DNA from: Rhizobium jaguaris
GTDB taxonomy: Bacteria > Pseudomonadota > Alphaproteobacteria > Rhizobiales > Rhizobiaceae
Direction of reading: 5' to 3'
DNA length: 64,000 nucleotides
Assembly (NCBI RefSeq): GCF_003627755.1
Contig: NZ_CP032694.1
Coordinates: 4,511,316 to 4,575,315 of the forward strand
A program made the position numbers and the translations under genes. Every line of letters starts with the position of its first letter. The stretch's first letter is position 1. The notes below the pieces were generated by a model. That model was not told the origin of the DNA, did not search any database, and worked only from the letters and a program-made list of their open reading frames with translations. Of the stretch, positions 27,266 to 36,937 are shown piece after piece.

Positions 27266-28300
27266 ATGGGTTTCAAAGTTGCAGTAGCGGGCGCGACCGG
27301 GAATGTCGGCCGCGAAATGCTCAACATCCTGGCCGAACGCGGTTTCCCGGCCGATGAGGTCGTAGCACTCGCATCCGCCCGCTCGCAGGGTACTGAGGTT
27401 TCCTTCGGCGACCGGACGCTGAAGGTTTCCAACCTGGAAAATTACGATTTCTCCGACACCGATATCTGCCTGATGTCGGCCGGCGGCGATGTCTCCAAGA
27501 AGTTCTCGCCGAAGATCGGCGCCCAGGGCTGCGTCGTCATCGACAACTCCTCGGCCTGGCGCTACGACTCCGACGTGCCGCTGATCGTGCCGGAAGTCAA
27601 TCCGGATGCCGTCACCCAATTCACCAAGCGCAACATCATCGCCAACCCGAATTGCTCGACCGCGCAGCTTGTTGTGGCCCTGAAGCCGCTGCATGACTTT
27701 GCCAAGATCAAGCGCATCGTCGTCTCCACTTATCAATCCGTCTCCGGCGCAGGCAAGGACGGCATGGACGAGCTCTTCAACCAGACCCGCGCCGTCTTCG
27801 TCGCCGATCCGATCGAGTCGAAGAAGTTCACCAAGCGTATCGCCTTCAACGTCATCCCGCACATCGACGTCTTCATGGAAGACGGCTACACCAAGGAAGA
27901 ATGGAAGGTACTCGCCGAAACCAAGAAGATGCTAGATCCGAAGATCAAGGTCACCTGCACCGCCGTGCGCGTGCCGGTTTTCATCGGCCATTCGGAATCG
28001 GTCAACATCGAGTTCGAAAACGAAATCACCGCCGACCAGGCCCGCGATATTCTGCGCGAGGCACCGGGCTGCCTTGTCATCGACAAGCGTGAAAACGGCG
28101 GCTACATCACGCCCTACGAGTCCGCCGGCGAGGACGCCACCTACATCTCACGCATCCGCGAGGACGCGACGGTCGAAAACGGTCTCAACATCTGGGTCGT
28201 CTCCGACAATCTGCGCAAGGGCGCGGCGCTGAACGCCATCCAGATCGCCGAACTCCTGATCAACCGCGCCCTGATCAAGCCGCGCAAGCAGGCGGCATAA
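27266..28300 (+). CDS. asd: Aspartate-semialdehyde dehydrogenase
   Basis: 344-aa enzyme that reduces aspartyl phosphate to aspartate semialdehyde for lysine, diaminopimelate, threonine and methionine synthesis. The NADP motif is GATGNVG near the N-terminus, the catalytic cysteine is Cys130 in NPNCSTAQ, and the binding residues lie in RIAFNVIPHID and the RVPVFIGHSE block. Length is normal. ATG 27266 follows an AAGAGAGC purine run. A terminator and a parS-like site follow. Confidence 0.96.
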   Translation: MGFKVAVAGATGNVGREMLNILAERGFPADEVVALASARSQGTEVSFGDRTLKVSNLENYDFSDTDICLMSAGGDVSKKFSPKIGAQGCVVIDNSSAWRYDSDVPLIVPEVNPDAVTQFTKRNIIANPNCSTAQLVVALKPLHDFAKIKRIVVSTYQSVSGAGKDGMDELFNQTRAVFVADPIESKKFTKRIAFNVIPHIDVFMEDGYTKEEWKVLAETKKMLDPKIKVTCTAVRVPVFIGHSESVNIEFENEITADQARDILREAPGCLVIDKRENGGYITPYESAGEDATYISRIREDATVENGLNIWVVSDNLRKGAALNAIQIAELLINRALIKPRKQAA

Positions 28301-28359
28301 ACGGTTTATAAACCATTTACGGTTTTTCAACCTTTGCTGGTTAAGCAGGATTCAAAGTA

Positions 28360-28396
28360 AAGCCTCGCCATTTCCGATAGAAAGGCGGGGCTTTTG
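28360..28396 (+). terminator. Rho-independent terminator after asd
   Basis: AGCCTCGCC (28361-28369) pairs with GGCGGGGCT (28384-28392), with one T-G pair, followed by TTTT. It is 60 bases after the asd stop. Confidence 0.8.
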
Positions 28397-28417
28397 CAAA
28401 GTAGCCATCAGGTACAA

Positions 28418-28433
28418 TGTTTCACGTGAAGCG
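28418..28433. other. parS-like site after asd
   Basis: TGTTTCACGTGAAGCG matches the parS consensus at 14 of 16 positions. The left half is perfect. It is intergenic, between asd and the transglycosylase gene, 28 kb from parAB. Confidence 0.55.
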
Positions 28434-28589
28434 AAAATATTGATCGCTAAAACGTGATAATGACAGAATCGCCGGATACTGGCATGGTCCGGTGACAACA
28501 AGACCGCGCATAAGCCCAGAAAACGCAAGGCTTATGCGCCATCGAAAACGGTTACCGCGCCTCGCGCGGTAAGAATTCGGGGACTCTGA

Positions 28590-29411
28590 ATGCGCATGAC
28601 AAAGTCTGGAATGGCAGCTCTCGTGGCAGGCGGGTTGCTGTTGGTAACGCCCTTTGCCGCGAATGCCGCATCTTGCGGCAATTCGTCTGCCGGTTTTGAG
28701 AATTGGGTGCAGCAGTTCAAGCAGGAAGCGCAGGCTCAGGGCGTTAGCGCCTCTGTCCTCGACCGAGCCTTTGCCAACGTGCACTACAATCAACCAACCA
28801 TCCGCGCCGATCGCGGCCAGAAGAGCTTCAAACTCTCTTTCGACGAATTCATGAAGAAGCGCGGCGGCCAGCAGATCATCAGCCGCGGCAGGAGCATGAA
28901 GCAGGCCAACGCCGCGTTGTTCCAAAAAATCGAGAAGCGTTTCGGCGTGCCCGCCGGCCCGATCATCGCCATCTGGGGCATGGAAACAGGTTTCGGCGGC
29001 TTCATGGGTGACCAGCATACGCTCTCAGCCGTGTCGACCCTTGCCTATGACTGCCGCCGGTCCGATTTTTTCACCGATCAGCTCTATGCCGCGCTCAAGC
29101 TTGTTGGCGAAGGTTATCTCAGCCCGTCCGCCCGCGGCGCGGCCCATGGTGAAATCGGCCAGACGCAATTCATGCCGAAAAACGTCGTCAATTTCGGTGT
29201 CGATGGCGATGGCGACGGCAAGGTCGATCTGGTCGGCTCCCGTGCCGACGCGCTGGCCTCGACTGCGAATTTCCTGAGGGGCCATGGCTGGCAGCCGGGT
29301 CTCGGCTATCAGCCGGGCGAACCGAATTTCGCAGCGATCGGCGGCTGGAACGATGCAGTGGTCTACCAGCAGGCAATCGCCTATATTGGCAAGCAGATCG
29401 ACGGCCAATAA
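28590..29411 (+). CDS. Lytic murein transglycosylase, MltB type
   Basis: 273-aa periplasmic enzyme that cleaves the MurNAc-GlcNAc bond in peptidoglycan and forms 1,6-anhydro-MurNAc. It has a signal peptide (MAALVAGGLLLVTPFAANA-A) and an SLT_2 domain with the catalytic Glu132 in IWGMETGFG, then the GEIGQTQFMPKN motif and the DGDGDGKVDL segment typical of the family. There is no lipobox, unlike E. coli MltB, so it should be soluble. An IS200-like element begins 22 bases after the stop. Confidence 0.92.
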   Translation: MRMTKSGMAALVAGGLLLVTPFAANAASCGNSSAGFENWVQQFKQEAQAQGVSASVLDRAFANVHYNQPTIRADRGQKSFKLSFDEFMKKRGGQQIISRGRSMKQANAALFQKIEKRFGVPAGPIIAIWGMETGFGGFMGDQHTLSAVSTLAYDCRRSDFFTDQLYAALKLVGEGYLSPSARGAAHGEIGQTQFMPKNVVNFGVDGDGDGKVDLVGSRADALASTANFLRGHGWQPGLGYQPGEPNFAAIGGWNDAVVYQQAIAYIGKQIDGQ

Positions 29412-29433
29412 TTACGGCCATAAACCAAGTCAT

Positions 29434-30034
29434 AACCTCCACCAAAGGTGGAGGTTTGAAACGCTGCGCTTGAACCGCTAGAAGCGGTTTTGTTAGCGCT
29501 TAGTAGCTACGATTGAAGAGGTCGGCAAAGTCGGAAGCTTTGTCGGCCTTTTCCTGATTACGGATATATTGTCTGACGACCTGCTCGTTGTAGCCCGTCG
29601 TCGATACGAAATACCCGCGCGCCCAAAAGTGATAACCCTTGTAGCGGCGCTTGCGCGCATATTTGTTGGCAACGTAAAGGGCTGTCTTGCCCTTCAAAAA
29701 GCCGACAATATGCGCAACCGAGTATTTCGGCGGGATCGATATCAACATATGCACATGGTCGGGCATCAAATGACCCTCTTCGATCTGGCAGCCTTTCTGC
29801 TGTGCCAGCCGACGTAAGAGTTCTCCCAACTCACGCCGTACGTCCCCGTAGAGTCTTTTCGTTCGGTATTTGCTGCCAAAAACAACGTGATACTTGCAGT
29901 CCCACGTCGCATGCGAGAGCGTTTGCTCATCCATAGAACCTCCTTGTTCGAAGTCTGGGCCGCGCCAGCGGTTCAAGCAGGAGGTCTCTCAACTACCGTG
30001 TAGAACTCGTCCAGTCCTCCACCATAGGTGGAGG
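29434..30034 (-). mobile_element. IS200/IS605-family insertion sequence (about 0.6 kb)
   Basis: A single-gene tnpA element. Both ends carry nearly identical hairpins: AACCTCCACC-AAA-GGTGGAGGTT (29434-29456) and CCTCCACC-ATA-GGTGGAGG (30016-30034). Inside these, GCTTGAACCGCT (29468-29479) is inverted at 29967-29978. As expected for the family there are no clear target duplications. Exact ends are therefore uncertain by some tens of bases. tnpB is absent. Confidence 0.8.
29500..29934 (-). CDS. tnpA: IS200-type transposase TnpA (Y1 HUH)
   Basis: 144-aa single-strand transposase. The HUH motif is His60-x-His62 in MPDHVHMLISIP, and the nucleophile is probably Tyr123 in RQYIRNQEKAD. The frame is intact. 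ATG 29934 has a perfect AAGGAGG five bases upstream; an upstream start would add 14 residues with no better ribosome site. The family moves single-stranded DNA through hairpin recognition, which fits the terminal hairpins here. Confidence 0.92.
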   Translation of the reverse strand: MDEQTLSHATWDCKYHVVFGSKYRTKRLYGDVRRELGELLRRLAQQKGCQIEEGHLMPDHVHMLISIPPKYSVAHIVGFLKGKTALYVANKYARKRRYKGYHFWARGYFVSTTGYNEQVVRQYIRNQEKADKASDFADLFNRSY

Positions 30035-30052
30035 TTTATTTATGGGTATAAC

Positions 30053-30090
30053 AAAAGGCGCTTCGGCCAGATGGTCCGAAGCGCCTTTTT
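30053..30090. terminator. Bidirectional terminator 3' of the carbonic anhydrase gene
   Basis: AAAGGCGCTTCGG (30054-30066) pairs with CCGAAGCGCCTTT (30076-30088), a perfect 13-bp stem flanked by As and Ts. It lies 19 bases after the carbonic anhydrase stop on minus, with the IS200-like element immediately beyond it. Confidence 0.85.
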
Positions 30091-30108
30091 CGTTGCCCTA
30101 TCGTGGTC

Positions 30109-30750
30109 TCAGATTTCCGGCCGGATAAAATCGCGCGTCTTCGGGTCCATCACCCAAAGCTCGCCGGTGGAGATATCGAACCATGCGCCGTGCAGGTTCA
30201 ATTTCCCTTCCGCCTCCAGCGCCTTGATATCGGGAAAGCTACGCAGATTGTCGAGCGAATTGCGGATGGAGATGCGCTCCAGCGCCGTCTGCCGCTCGGC
30301 CGGAGTCATGACATCATTGCTCTGGATCTGTTCGGCGGCTGGCCTTACGAGGCCCATCCACCGGCCGATGAAGTCGCCCGACGACAGCGGCTCGGCATTC
30401 GGGTCCAACGCGGCGCGGATGCCGCCACAGCGACCATGCCCCATGACAACGATATCCGAGACCTTCAATGACTGTACCGCGAACTCCAGAGCTGCGGATG
30501 TCGAGTGAAAATGGCCGTCCGGCTCGTAGGGCGGCACCATATTAGCTACGTTGCGGATGACAAAAAGCTCTCCGGGACCGGCATCGAAAATGGTCTCCGG
30601 CGCCGAGCGGCTATCGGAACAGGCGATTACCAAGGTCGCGGGATTCTGCCCTTCCTCCGCAAGGCTGCGATAGCGTTCGCGCTCATCGACGTAACGCCCG
30701 CGCATGAAGTTGCGATAGCCGTTCAGAAGGGAGGTAGGAAAGCTTTGCAT
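30109..30750 (-). CDS. Beta-class carbonic anhydrase
   Basis: 213-aa zinc enzyme interconverting CO2 and bicarbonate. Zinc ligands are Cys44 (in IACSDSR, with the gating Asp46 and Arg48), His105 and Cys108 (MGHGRCGG). The C-terminal part (LHGAWFDISTGELWVMD) is standard. There is no signal peptide, so it is cytosolic and probably supplies bicarbonate to carboxylases. ATG 30750 gives SFPTSLLNGYRNFM. pdxY lies upstream on the same strand with a 73-base gap. Confidence 0.94.
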   Translation of the reverse strand: MQSFPTSLLNGYRNFMRGRYVDERERYRSLAEEGQNPATLVIACSDSRSAPETIFDAGPGELFVIRNVANMVPPYEPDGHFHSTSAALEFAVQSLKVSDIVVMGHGRCGGIRAALDPNAEPLSSGDFIGRWMGLVRPAAEQIQSNDVMTPAERQTALERISIRNSLDNLRSFPDIKALEAEGKLNLHGAWFDISTGELWVMDPKTRDFIRPEI

Positions 30751-30823
30751 GACATTGAATTACAGTGCGGCGCGGCCGATGGCAACTATTGCACCGCAAA
30801 AACGTCCCCGACGTACTGGACAG

Positions 30824-31699
30824 CTACTTCTTCCGCCGTTGCGCCGGATGCAGCAAGCGCCGCATCTGCACCATTGCCATCGGCGTCGACAGGCTGGATG
30901 CGTCGGCCGCGAGCGTCAGCTCGTCGCTGCCGCGCTTGACTGCCCGCGCCAGCACTTCATAGACGCTGGCCGTGGTCAATTGCAAAGCCCTCTCTTCCTC
31001 CATGCCGGAAAGAAGCCGCGACAGGAACACGGCCGACAGCAGGTCGCCAAGCCCGTTCGGGGCATTGTCAATGCTGCGATGTTCGGCAAACAGCGCGTTG
31101 CGACCGCTGAGATAGAGATTGCCGGTGCCGCCGGTCATCATCGGCACGGCCGACGTCACCAGCATGCGCGATGGTCCGAGCGCCAGGGCGGCCTCCATGA
31201 CGGCATTGTTGTCCTCCAGCGGCGCACCGGCGAGCCAGGCAAGCTCGTAGCGGTTCGGCGTCGCTAATGATGCCAGCGGAATGAGGTGATCGCGAATTGC
31301 TTCCGCGGTTGCCTCGGGCACGTAGAGTCCGCCAGCATCGCCGATCACAGGATCGCAGGCATAGAAGAGATCGGGGTTCTTTTCCCGCAGCGCCGTCACC
31401 AGCCGGGCGACGGAGCGTGCCTGCGCGGCATTGCCGAAATAACCCGACAACACCGCCTTGACCTCCGACAGCCAGGGCGCGGCGATGAGATCGTCGATCG
31501 CGTGGTCGAAATCCGCCTCGTTGAAGGTTAGCCGCGTCGAACGGCCATGGCCGGGATGCCAGGGCAAAACGACGGTCGGCAGTGCCCAGACCGGATGCCC
31601 CAAGGTTTCCAGCGCGAAGACGGCGGCGCGATTGCCGACGGAACCTCTGACGACATGGCTGGAGATGACGATAACGGCGCCCGCCGCAGTGTCCGACAT
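30824..31699 (-). CDS. pdxY: PdxY-type pyridoxal kinase
   Basis: 291-aa ribokinase-like kinase that phosphorylates pyridoxal in the vitamin B6 salvage pathway. Motifs: VISSHVVRGSVGN at the N-terminus, VLSGYFGNAAQ, CDPVIGD, TPNRYELAWLAG, and the anion-hole region NGLGDLLSAVFLSRLL, with Asp as catalytic base. Length is normal. It is divergent from the glutamate dehydrogenase gene, with 297 bases between the starts. Confidence 0.92.
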   Translation of the reverse strand: MSDTAAGAVIVISSHVVRGSVGNRAAVFALETLGHPVWALPTVVLPWHPGHGRSTRLTFNEADFDHAIDDLIAAPWLSEVKAVLSGYFGNAAQARSVARLVTALREKNPDLFYACDPVIGDAGGLYVPEATAEAIRDHLIPLASLATPNRYELAWLAGAPLEDNNAVMEAALALGPSRMLVTSAVPMMTGGTGNLYLSGRNALFAEHRSIDNAPNGLGDLLSAVFLSRLLSGMEEERALQLTTASVYEVLARAVKRGSDELTLAADASSLSTPMAMVQMRRLLHPAQRRKK

Positions 31700-31996
31700 G
31701 ATGCTTGCTTCCAGTTCCGATCTTGCGACTTCGATGGCGCCGTTGATGATCTCTTTATCGTCACTCTGTCAACTACACTTCACAGAGTCATGAAACCCTC
31801 TGTTGAGTAGCGAATGCCCGCCAATTTTGCCCCAATTTTCATGCGGTTTGCAGTGAGATCTCACAGGCCAGCAAGATTCTTCAAAATTCGAGGCCAGATC
31901 GGTCGAAAAGCAATGAAATCCGCATTCATTTTGCCAGTTTTTTCGATAGACCTTCTGATAAGGTGACCAAAACTCTTGAAATAAGGGAGGAATTTC

Positions 31997-34900
31997 ATGG
32001 CATCCAGGACTAATCCGAAGCGCGAAAAGCAGATCGAAGCGGCGCGCAAGATCGCCGCCGCGACCGGCGAGGCACATCTCGATCCGGAGATTCTGTTCGG
32101 CCGGGCGAGCAATGACGATTTGGAGCGCTACAGCCCGGAAATGCTCGCCCTTGCTTCAGTGCATGCGGCCAGGGAACTGGCGGCCTGGAGCGGCGCTTCT
32201 CCGCGCGTCAATATTGAGCAGGTTGCCAATATCGACCCCGACGGCGTGCCTGTCTCGATCCTGTCGATCACCGACCACAACATGCCCTTCCTCTACGAAT
32301 CGTCTATGGGTGAGGTGACGAGCAGCTACCGCGACCTTTACATGGCCGTGCATCCGATCCTGGTCGTCGAAGACGGCAAGCAGCCGGCGCTTTATTCCGC
32401 CGATCAACCGAGCGATCCCTCCCATCGCGTCAGCCACATCCAACTGCATCTGTCGCCGCTAACCGGGGCACAGACGGCAGACCTGATCAAGCGCGTGCAA
32501 ACCGTGCTCGATCAGACACATCTGACCGTTTCCGACTGGAAGCCGATGCTGGCGCGGCTGGACACTGTGATAGCGGAGCTTTCCACCTATGAGGCCGCCG
32601 GCCGCCGCAAGGCGGATCGTGACGAGGCGCTGGCCTTCCTCGCCTGGCTGCGCGACGGCAATTTCACCTTCCTCGGCATGCGCGAATACGTCTATTCCGG
32701 CAAAGGCACCGACGCCAAGGTGGAGCGCGACCGCGGCGCCGGCCTTGGCATCCTCTCCAATCCCGATGTCCGTGTCCTGCGCCAGGGCAAGGACGCCGTC
32801 ACCACCACACCGGAAATCCTCGCCTTTCTCGATGGCCCGGATTTCCTGATCGTCACCAAGGCCAATGTGAAGTCGGTCGTGCACCGCCGCGCCTATATGG
32901 ACTATGTCGGCGTGAAGCGTTTTGATGCCAACGGCAATGTCACCGGCGAGCTGCGCATCGTCGGCCTCTACACTTCGACCGCATATACGAGCGCTGCCGC
33001 CGAGGTGCCGTTGCTGCGTTCGAAGGTGCAGAAGGTCAAAGACCATTTTGGCTTCGACCCGGCCAGCCATTCCGGACGCATGCTGGACAACACCCTGGAA
33101 TCCTATCCGCGCGACGATCTCTTCCAGATCGACACGATGCTGCTCGCAAGCTTTGCCGAACAGATCAACGACCTTGCCGACCGGCCCCGCGTGCGTGCAT
33201 TGCCGCGCATCGACCATTTCGACCGTTTCGTCTCGGTCATCGTCTATGTTCCCCGCGAAGAATATGATTCCGTCGTCCGCGAGAAGATCGGCAATTATCT
33301 GAAGACCGTCTATGACGGCCGCGTTTCCGCCTACTATCCGGCCTTCCCGGAAGGCGGCGTGGCGCGCGTGCATTTCATCATCGGCCGCAGCGTCGGCAAA
33401 ACTCCGCACATTCCGCAGACCAAGCTCGAAGAGGCTATCCGCGCCATCACCGCCCGCTGGGACGACCGCTTCGAAATGCTGGCCGGGCCGAAGGCGCCGC
33501 ATATCTCCGTCAGCCAGGCCTTCCAGGAGGCCTTTTCGCCCGACGACGCCGTTGCCGACCTGCCCGATATCACGGCCATTGCCGGCCCCGGACAGATCCG
33601 CATTGCCTTCTACATCCGCAAGGACGAGGCAGGGGATATCCTGTCGCTGAAGATCTTCCATGGCGAAGGCAATCTGGCGCTGTCGCGCCGCGTACCGCTG
33701 CTCGAAAATCTCGGTTTCAATGTCTTGAGCGAGCGGACCTTCGACATATACGTCACCGCCAAGGACGCTGCGACCGGCCATGTCGTTCTCCACGACATGG
33801 AGCTGGAAGCCCGCAGCGGCATGACGATCGATCTCGCCCGACATGGCGCAGCGCTCGAGGAAGCCTTCCTCGCCGCCTTCGACGGCACGATCGACAATGA
33901 CGGCTTCAACCGGCTGATCGTCTCAGCAGATCTTTCCGCCCGCGAAACCAACGTGTTGCGCGCCTATGCCCGTTATCTGCGCCAGGCCGGCATCGCCTAT
34001 TCGCAGGATTATATCGCCGCGACGCTGGACAAATATCCACGCATCGCAGGCTCGATCTTCCGCCTGTTTCACGACACGCTCGATCCCAAGCTCAGCGACA
34101 AGAGCCGCACGAAACGGCTTTCCGAGCTGCATGCGACCATCGAAACCGAGCTCGCCGACGTTCCAAGCCTCGACGATGACCGGATTCTCCGACGCTATGT
34201 CAACGCGGTCGATGCGACGTTGCGCACCAACTACTTCCAGAGAAGCCCGGACGGTACGCCGAAGGCCATGCTTGCCTTCAAGCTCGACCCGAAATTGCTG
34301 GATGGTCTGCCGGAGCCGCGGCCTTTCCGCGAAATCTTCGTCTATGGCGTTGAGGTCGAGGGCGTTCACCTGCGCTTCGGCAAGGTCGCCCGCGGTGGGC
34401 TGCGCTGGTCGGACCGCGCTGAAGACTACCGCACCGAGGTGCTTGGCCTGGTAAAGGCGCAGCAGGTGAAGAATGCCGTCATCGTGCCGGTCGGCGCCAA
34501 GGGCGGCTTCTATCCGAAAAAGCTTCCGATCGGCGGCACCCGCGACGAAATCTTCAATACTGGTCGCGAAGCCTACAAGACTTACATCCGCACGCTGCTG
34601 TCGATCACCGACAATATCTCCGGTACGGATGTCGTCCCACCGCCGGACACGGTACGGCTGGATGGCGACGACTCCTATTTCGTCGTCGCCGCCGACAAGG
34701 GCACTGCTACTTTCTCCGACACCGCGAACGCCCTGGCTCAGGAAGCCGGCTTCTGGCTCGACGACGCCTTCGCCTCAGGCGGCTCGGCCGGTTACGACCA
34801 TAAGAAGATGGGCATCACCGCCCGCGGAGCCTGGGAGACCGTCAAGCGTCACTTCCGTGAAATGGATATCGACATCCAGACGACGCCCTTCACCGTCGCC

Positions 34901-36787
34901 GGCGTCGGCGACATGTCCGGCGACGTCTTCGGCAACGGCATGCTGCTGTCGCCGAAAATCCGCCTGCTCGCCGCCTTCGATCACCGCGATATCTTCATCG
35001 ATCCCGATCCGGACATGGATAAGACGCTCGCCGAGCGACAGCGGCTCTTCAACCTTGCCCGCTCGAGCTGGCAGGACTTCGACAAGAGCATCCTGTCGAA
35101 AGGCGCGATGATCATCTCGCGTTCGGCGAAATCGGTAACGCTGACGCCTGAAGCAGTTGCCGCCATCGGCATCGACAAGACGGTGGCAACACCCTTCGAG
35201 ATCATGACGGCGATCCTGAAGAGCCCGGTGGATCTGCTCTGGTTCGGCGGCATCGGCACCTATGTGAAGGCGCCGGCCGAAACGGATTCGGAAGTCGGCG
35301 ACCGTGCCAACGATCCGATCCGCATCACGGCGGAAGAGGTTCGCGCCAAGGTAATCGGCGAGGGCGCCAATCTCGGCGTCACCCAAAAGGGCCGCATCGC
35401 CTATGGCCTCAGGGGCGGGCGCTGCAATTCCGACGCCATCGACAATTCGGCGGGGGTCAATACCTCGGACGTTGAGGTCAACATCAAGATCGCTCTGGCA
35501 TCCGCCATGTTCGACGGCCGCCTGACGCGCGCCAAGCGCGACACGCTGCTGGCTTCGATGACCGACGAAGTGGCGGCGCTGGTGCTGCGCAACAACTATC
35601 TGCAGTCGCTGGCGATCTCCCTGACCGAACGCAAAGGCACCGGCAACGCCCTTGAGCTCAGCCGCTTCATGAGCGTGCTGGAAGCGGCCAAGCAGCTCAA
35701 CCGCAAGGTCGAGACGCTGCCGGACGACCAGACCTTTGCCGAACGTTACGCCAATGGCCGACCGCTCAGCCGCGCCGAGATCGGTGTCCTGCTCTCCTAC
35801 GCCAAGATCGTCCTCTTCGATGCCCTGGCAGCGAGCGACCTGCCGGACGATCCCTATTTTGCCGCGACGCTCAGCCGTTATTTCCCAGCGAAGATGCAGC
35901 GCTCGAATGCCGGCGACATCGCTGGCCATCGGCTACGCCGCGAAATCATCGCGACGGCGCTCGCAAACGAAGCGATCAACCGCGGCGGGCCGGGCTTCGC
36001 CATCAGCATGATGGATGCGACGGCGGCGTCTGCCGCCGAAGTGGTCAAGGCTGCCGTGCTGGCACGTGACGGCTTCGATCTCGACAGACTGTGGAACGGG
36101 ACCGATGCGCTTGATGGCAAGGTCGGCGGCCAGACACAGAACCGGGTCTATGGCGAAATCACCGAAGTCTATACGGTGCTGACCCGTCTGCTGCTGAAAA
36201 CCGGGGCCGCCAAGGGCGATATCGAGGAAACTGTTAGCCGGCTTCAGGCCGCATTGAAAAAGCTGCGGCCGGTCTTCCTCAGCCAAATCCCGGTGGATTT
36301 CGCCGCCGAGATCGCGACCCGGCAGGCAGATTATCAGGCCGCCGGTCTTCCGGAGAAGCTCGCCGCCGAGATTGCGACGATCTACGCACTCGTTCTTGTG
36401 CCGGAGATCATGCAGATCGCCGAGCGCACCGGCGATACGCTCAACCGCGCCGCCGAAAGCTACTTCACCGTGTCGCAGACTTTCCGCGTCGGCCGCCTGT
36501 TGCTTGCCGGTAACCGCATCGTCACCGGCGATCATTATGAAAGCCTGGCGTTGGCGCGCAGTCTCGACCAGATCGCCGGCGCCCGTCGCGATATCGTCAT
36601 CTCGGCGCTCAGCAACCATCCCAAGGACAAGCAACCGATCTTGGCATGGCACGCCGAAGACCGCATCCGCATCAACCGCATTGCCGAAGAGCTTGTGGGC
36701 CTCAGCGAAAGCGGTGATCCGAACCTTGCCCGGATCACCGTCGCCGCCGGCCTCCTGACCGACCTTGCGCACGACCGGGCGAGATGA
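31997..36787 (+). CDS. gdhB: NAD-specific glutamate dehydrogenase, large (180-kDa) type
   Basis: 1596-aa enzyme of the L_180 class, which deaminates glutamate to 2-oxoglutarate with NAD and serves in amino-acid catabolism. The long N-terminal regulatory half carries ACT-like segments (about residues 1-700), and the catalytic core includes VARGGLRWSDRAEDYRTEV, NAVIVPVGAKGGFYPKK and the Rossmann portion around GIGTYVKAPAET and GEGANLGVTQKGRIAY. ATG 31997 follows AAGGGAGGAATTTC. It stands alone, followed by a repeat. No operator was recognised in the 297-base region before it. Confidence 0.95.
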   Translation: MASRTNPKREKQIEAARKIAAATGEAHLDPEILFGRASNDDLERYSPEMLALASVHAARELAAWSGASPRVNIEQVANIDPDGVPVSILSITDHNMPFLYESSMGEVTSSYRDLYMAVHPILVVEDGKQPALYSADQPSDPSHRVSHIQLHLSPLTGAQTADLIKRVQTVLDQTHLTVSDWKPMLARLDTVIAELSTYEAAGRRKADRDEALAFLAWLRDGNFTFLGMREYVYSGKGTDAKVERDRGAGLGILSNPDVRVLRQGKDAVTTTPEILAFLDGPDFLIVTKANVKSVVHRRAYMDYVGVKRFDANGNVTGELRIVGLYTSTAYTSAAAEVPLLRSKVQKVKDHFGFDPASHSGRMLDNTLESYPRDDLFQIDTMLLASFAEQINDLADRPRVRALPRIDHFDRFVSVIVYVPREEYDSVVREKIGNYLKTVYDGRVSAYYPAFPEGGVARVHFIIGRSVGKTPHIPQTKLEEAIRAITARWDDRFEMLAGPKAPHISVSQAFQEAFSPDDAVADLPDITAIAGPGQIRIAFYIRKDEAGDILSLKIFHGEGNLALSRRVPLLENLGFNVLSERTFDIYVTAKDAATGHVVLHDMELEARSGMTIDLARHGAALEEAFLAAFDGTIDNDGFNRLIVSADLSARETNVLRAYARYLRQAGIAYSQDYIAATLDKYPRIAGSIFRLFHDTLDPKLSDKSRTKRLSELHATIETELADVPSLDDDRILRRYVNAVDATLRTNYFQRSPDGTPKAMLAFKLDPKLLDGLPEPRPFREIFVYGVEVEGVHLRFGKVARGGLRWSDRAEDYRTEVLGLVKAQQVKNAVIVPVGAKGGFYPKKLPIGGTRDEIFNTGREAYKTYIRTLLSITDNISGTDVVPPPDTVRLDGDDSYFVVAADKGTATFSDTANALAQEAGFWLDDAFASGGSAGYDHKKMGITARGAWETVKRHFREMDIDIQTTPFTVAGVGDMSGDVFGNGMLLSPKIRLLAAFDHRDIFIDPDPDMDKTLAERQRLFNLARSSWQDFDKSILSKGAMIISRSAKSVTLTPEAVAAIGIDKTVATPFEIMTAILKSPVDLLWFGGIGTYVKAPAETDSEVGDRANDPIRITAEEVRAKVIGEGANLGVTQKGRIAYGLRGGRCNSDAIDNSAGVNTSDVEVNIKIALASAMFDGRLTRAKRDTLLASMTDEVAALVLRNNYLQSLAISLTERKGTGNALELSRFMSVLEAAKQLNRKVETLPDDQTFAERYANGRPLSRAEIGVLLSYAKIVLFDALAASDLPDDPYFAATLSRYFPAKMQRSNAGDIAGHRLRREIIATALANEAINRGGPGFAISMMDATAASAAEVVKAAVLARDGFDLDRLWNGTDALDGKVGGQTQNRVYGEITEVYTVLTRLLLKTGAAKGDIEETVSRLQAALKKLRPVFLSQIPVDFAAEIATRQADYQAAGLPEKLAAEIATIYALVLVPEIMQIAERTGDTLNRAAESYFTVSQTFRVGRLLLAGNRIVTGDHYESLALARSLDQIAGARRDIVISALSNHPKDKQPILAWHAEDRIRINRIAEELVGLSESGDPNLARITVAAGLLTDLAHDRAR

Positions 36788-36806
36788 GACAGTCCGCCCG
36801 GCTCGA

Positions 36807-36910
36807 TAGAGCAATTCCAGGAAAAGTGCGAAGCGGTTTTCCGTCCGGAATGCGAAAAAACAAAGGGATAGAGCGGGAAAGCGATTCTGCGAAACGCTGA
36901 ACCGCTCTAG
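36807..36910 (+). repeat. Dispersed rhizobial intergenic repeat, type A (copy 2)
   Basis: This runs from TAGAGCAATTCCAGG to GCTGAACCGCTCTAG, with the internal block AAAAACAAAGGGATAGAGCG. It is the same family as 8833-8919, in opposite orientation. The ends form the inverted hexamer TAGAGC/GCTCTA. It fills most of the gap between gdhB and the MFS gene. Confidence 0.75.
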
Positions 36911-36937
36911 ACGAGCTATGGAATCAGGGGCAGGCAT

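Noticed and set aside
32459..33844. Open frame of 461 codons on minus opposite gdhB
   Set aside because: Antisense shadow of a recognised enzyme.
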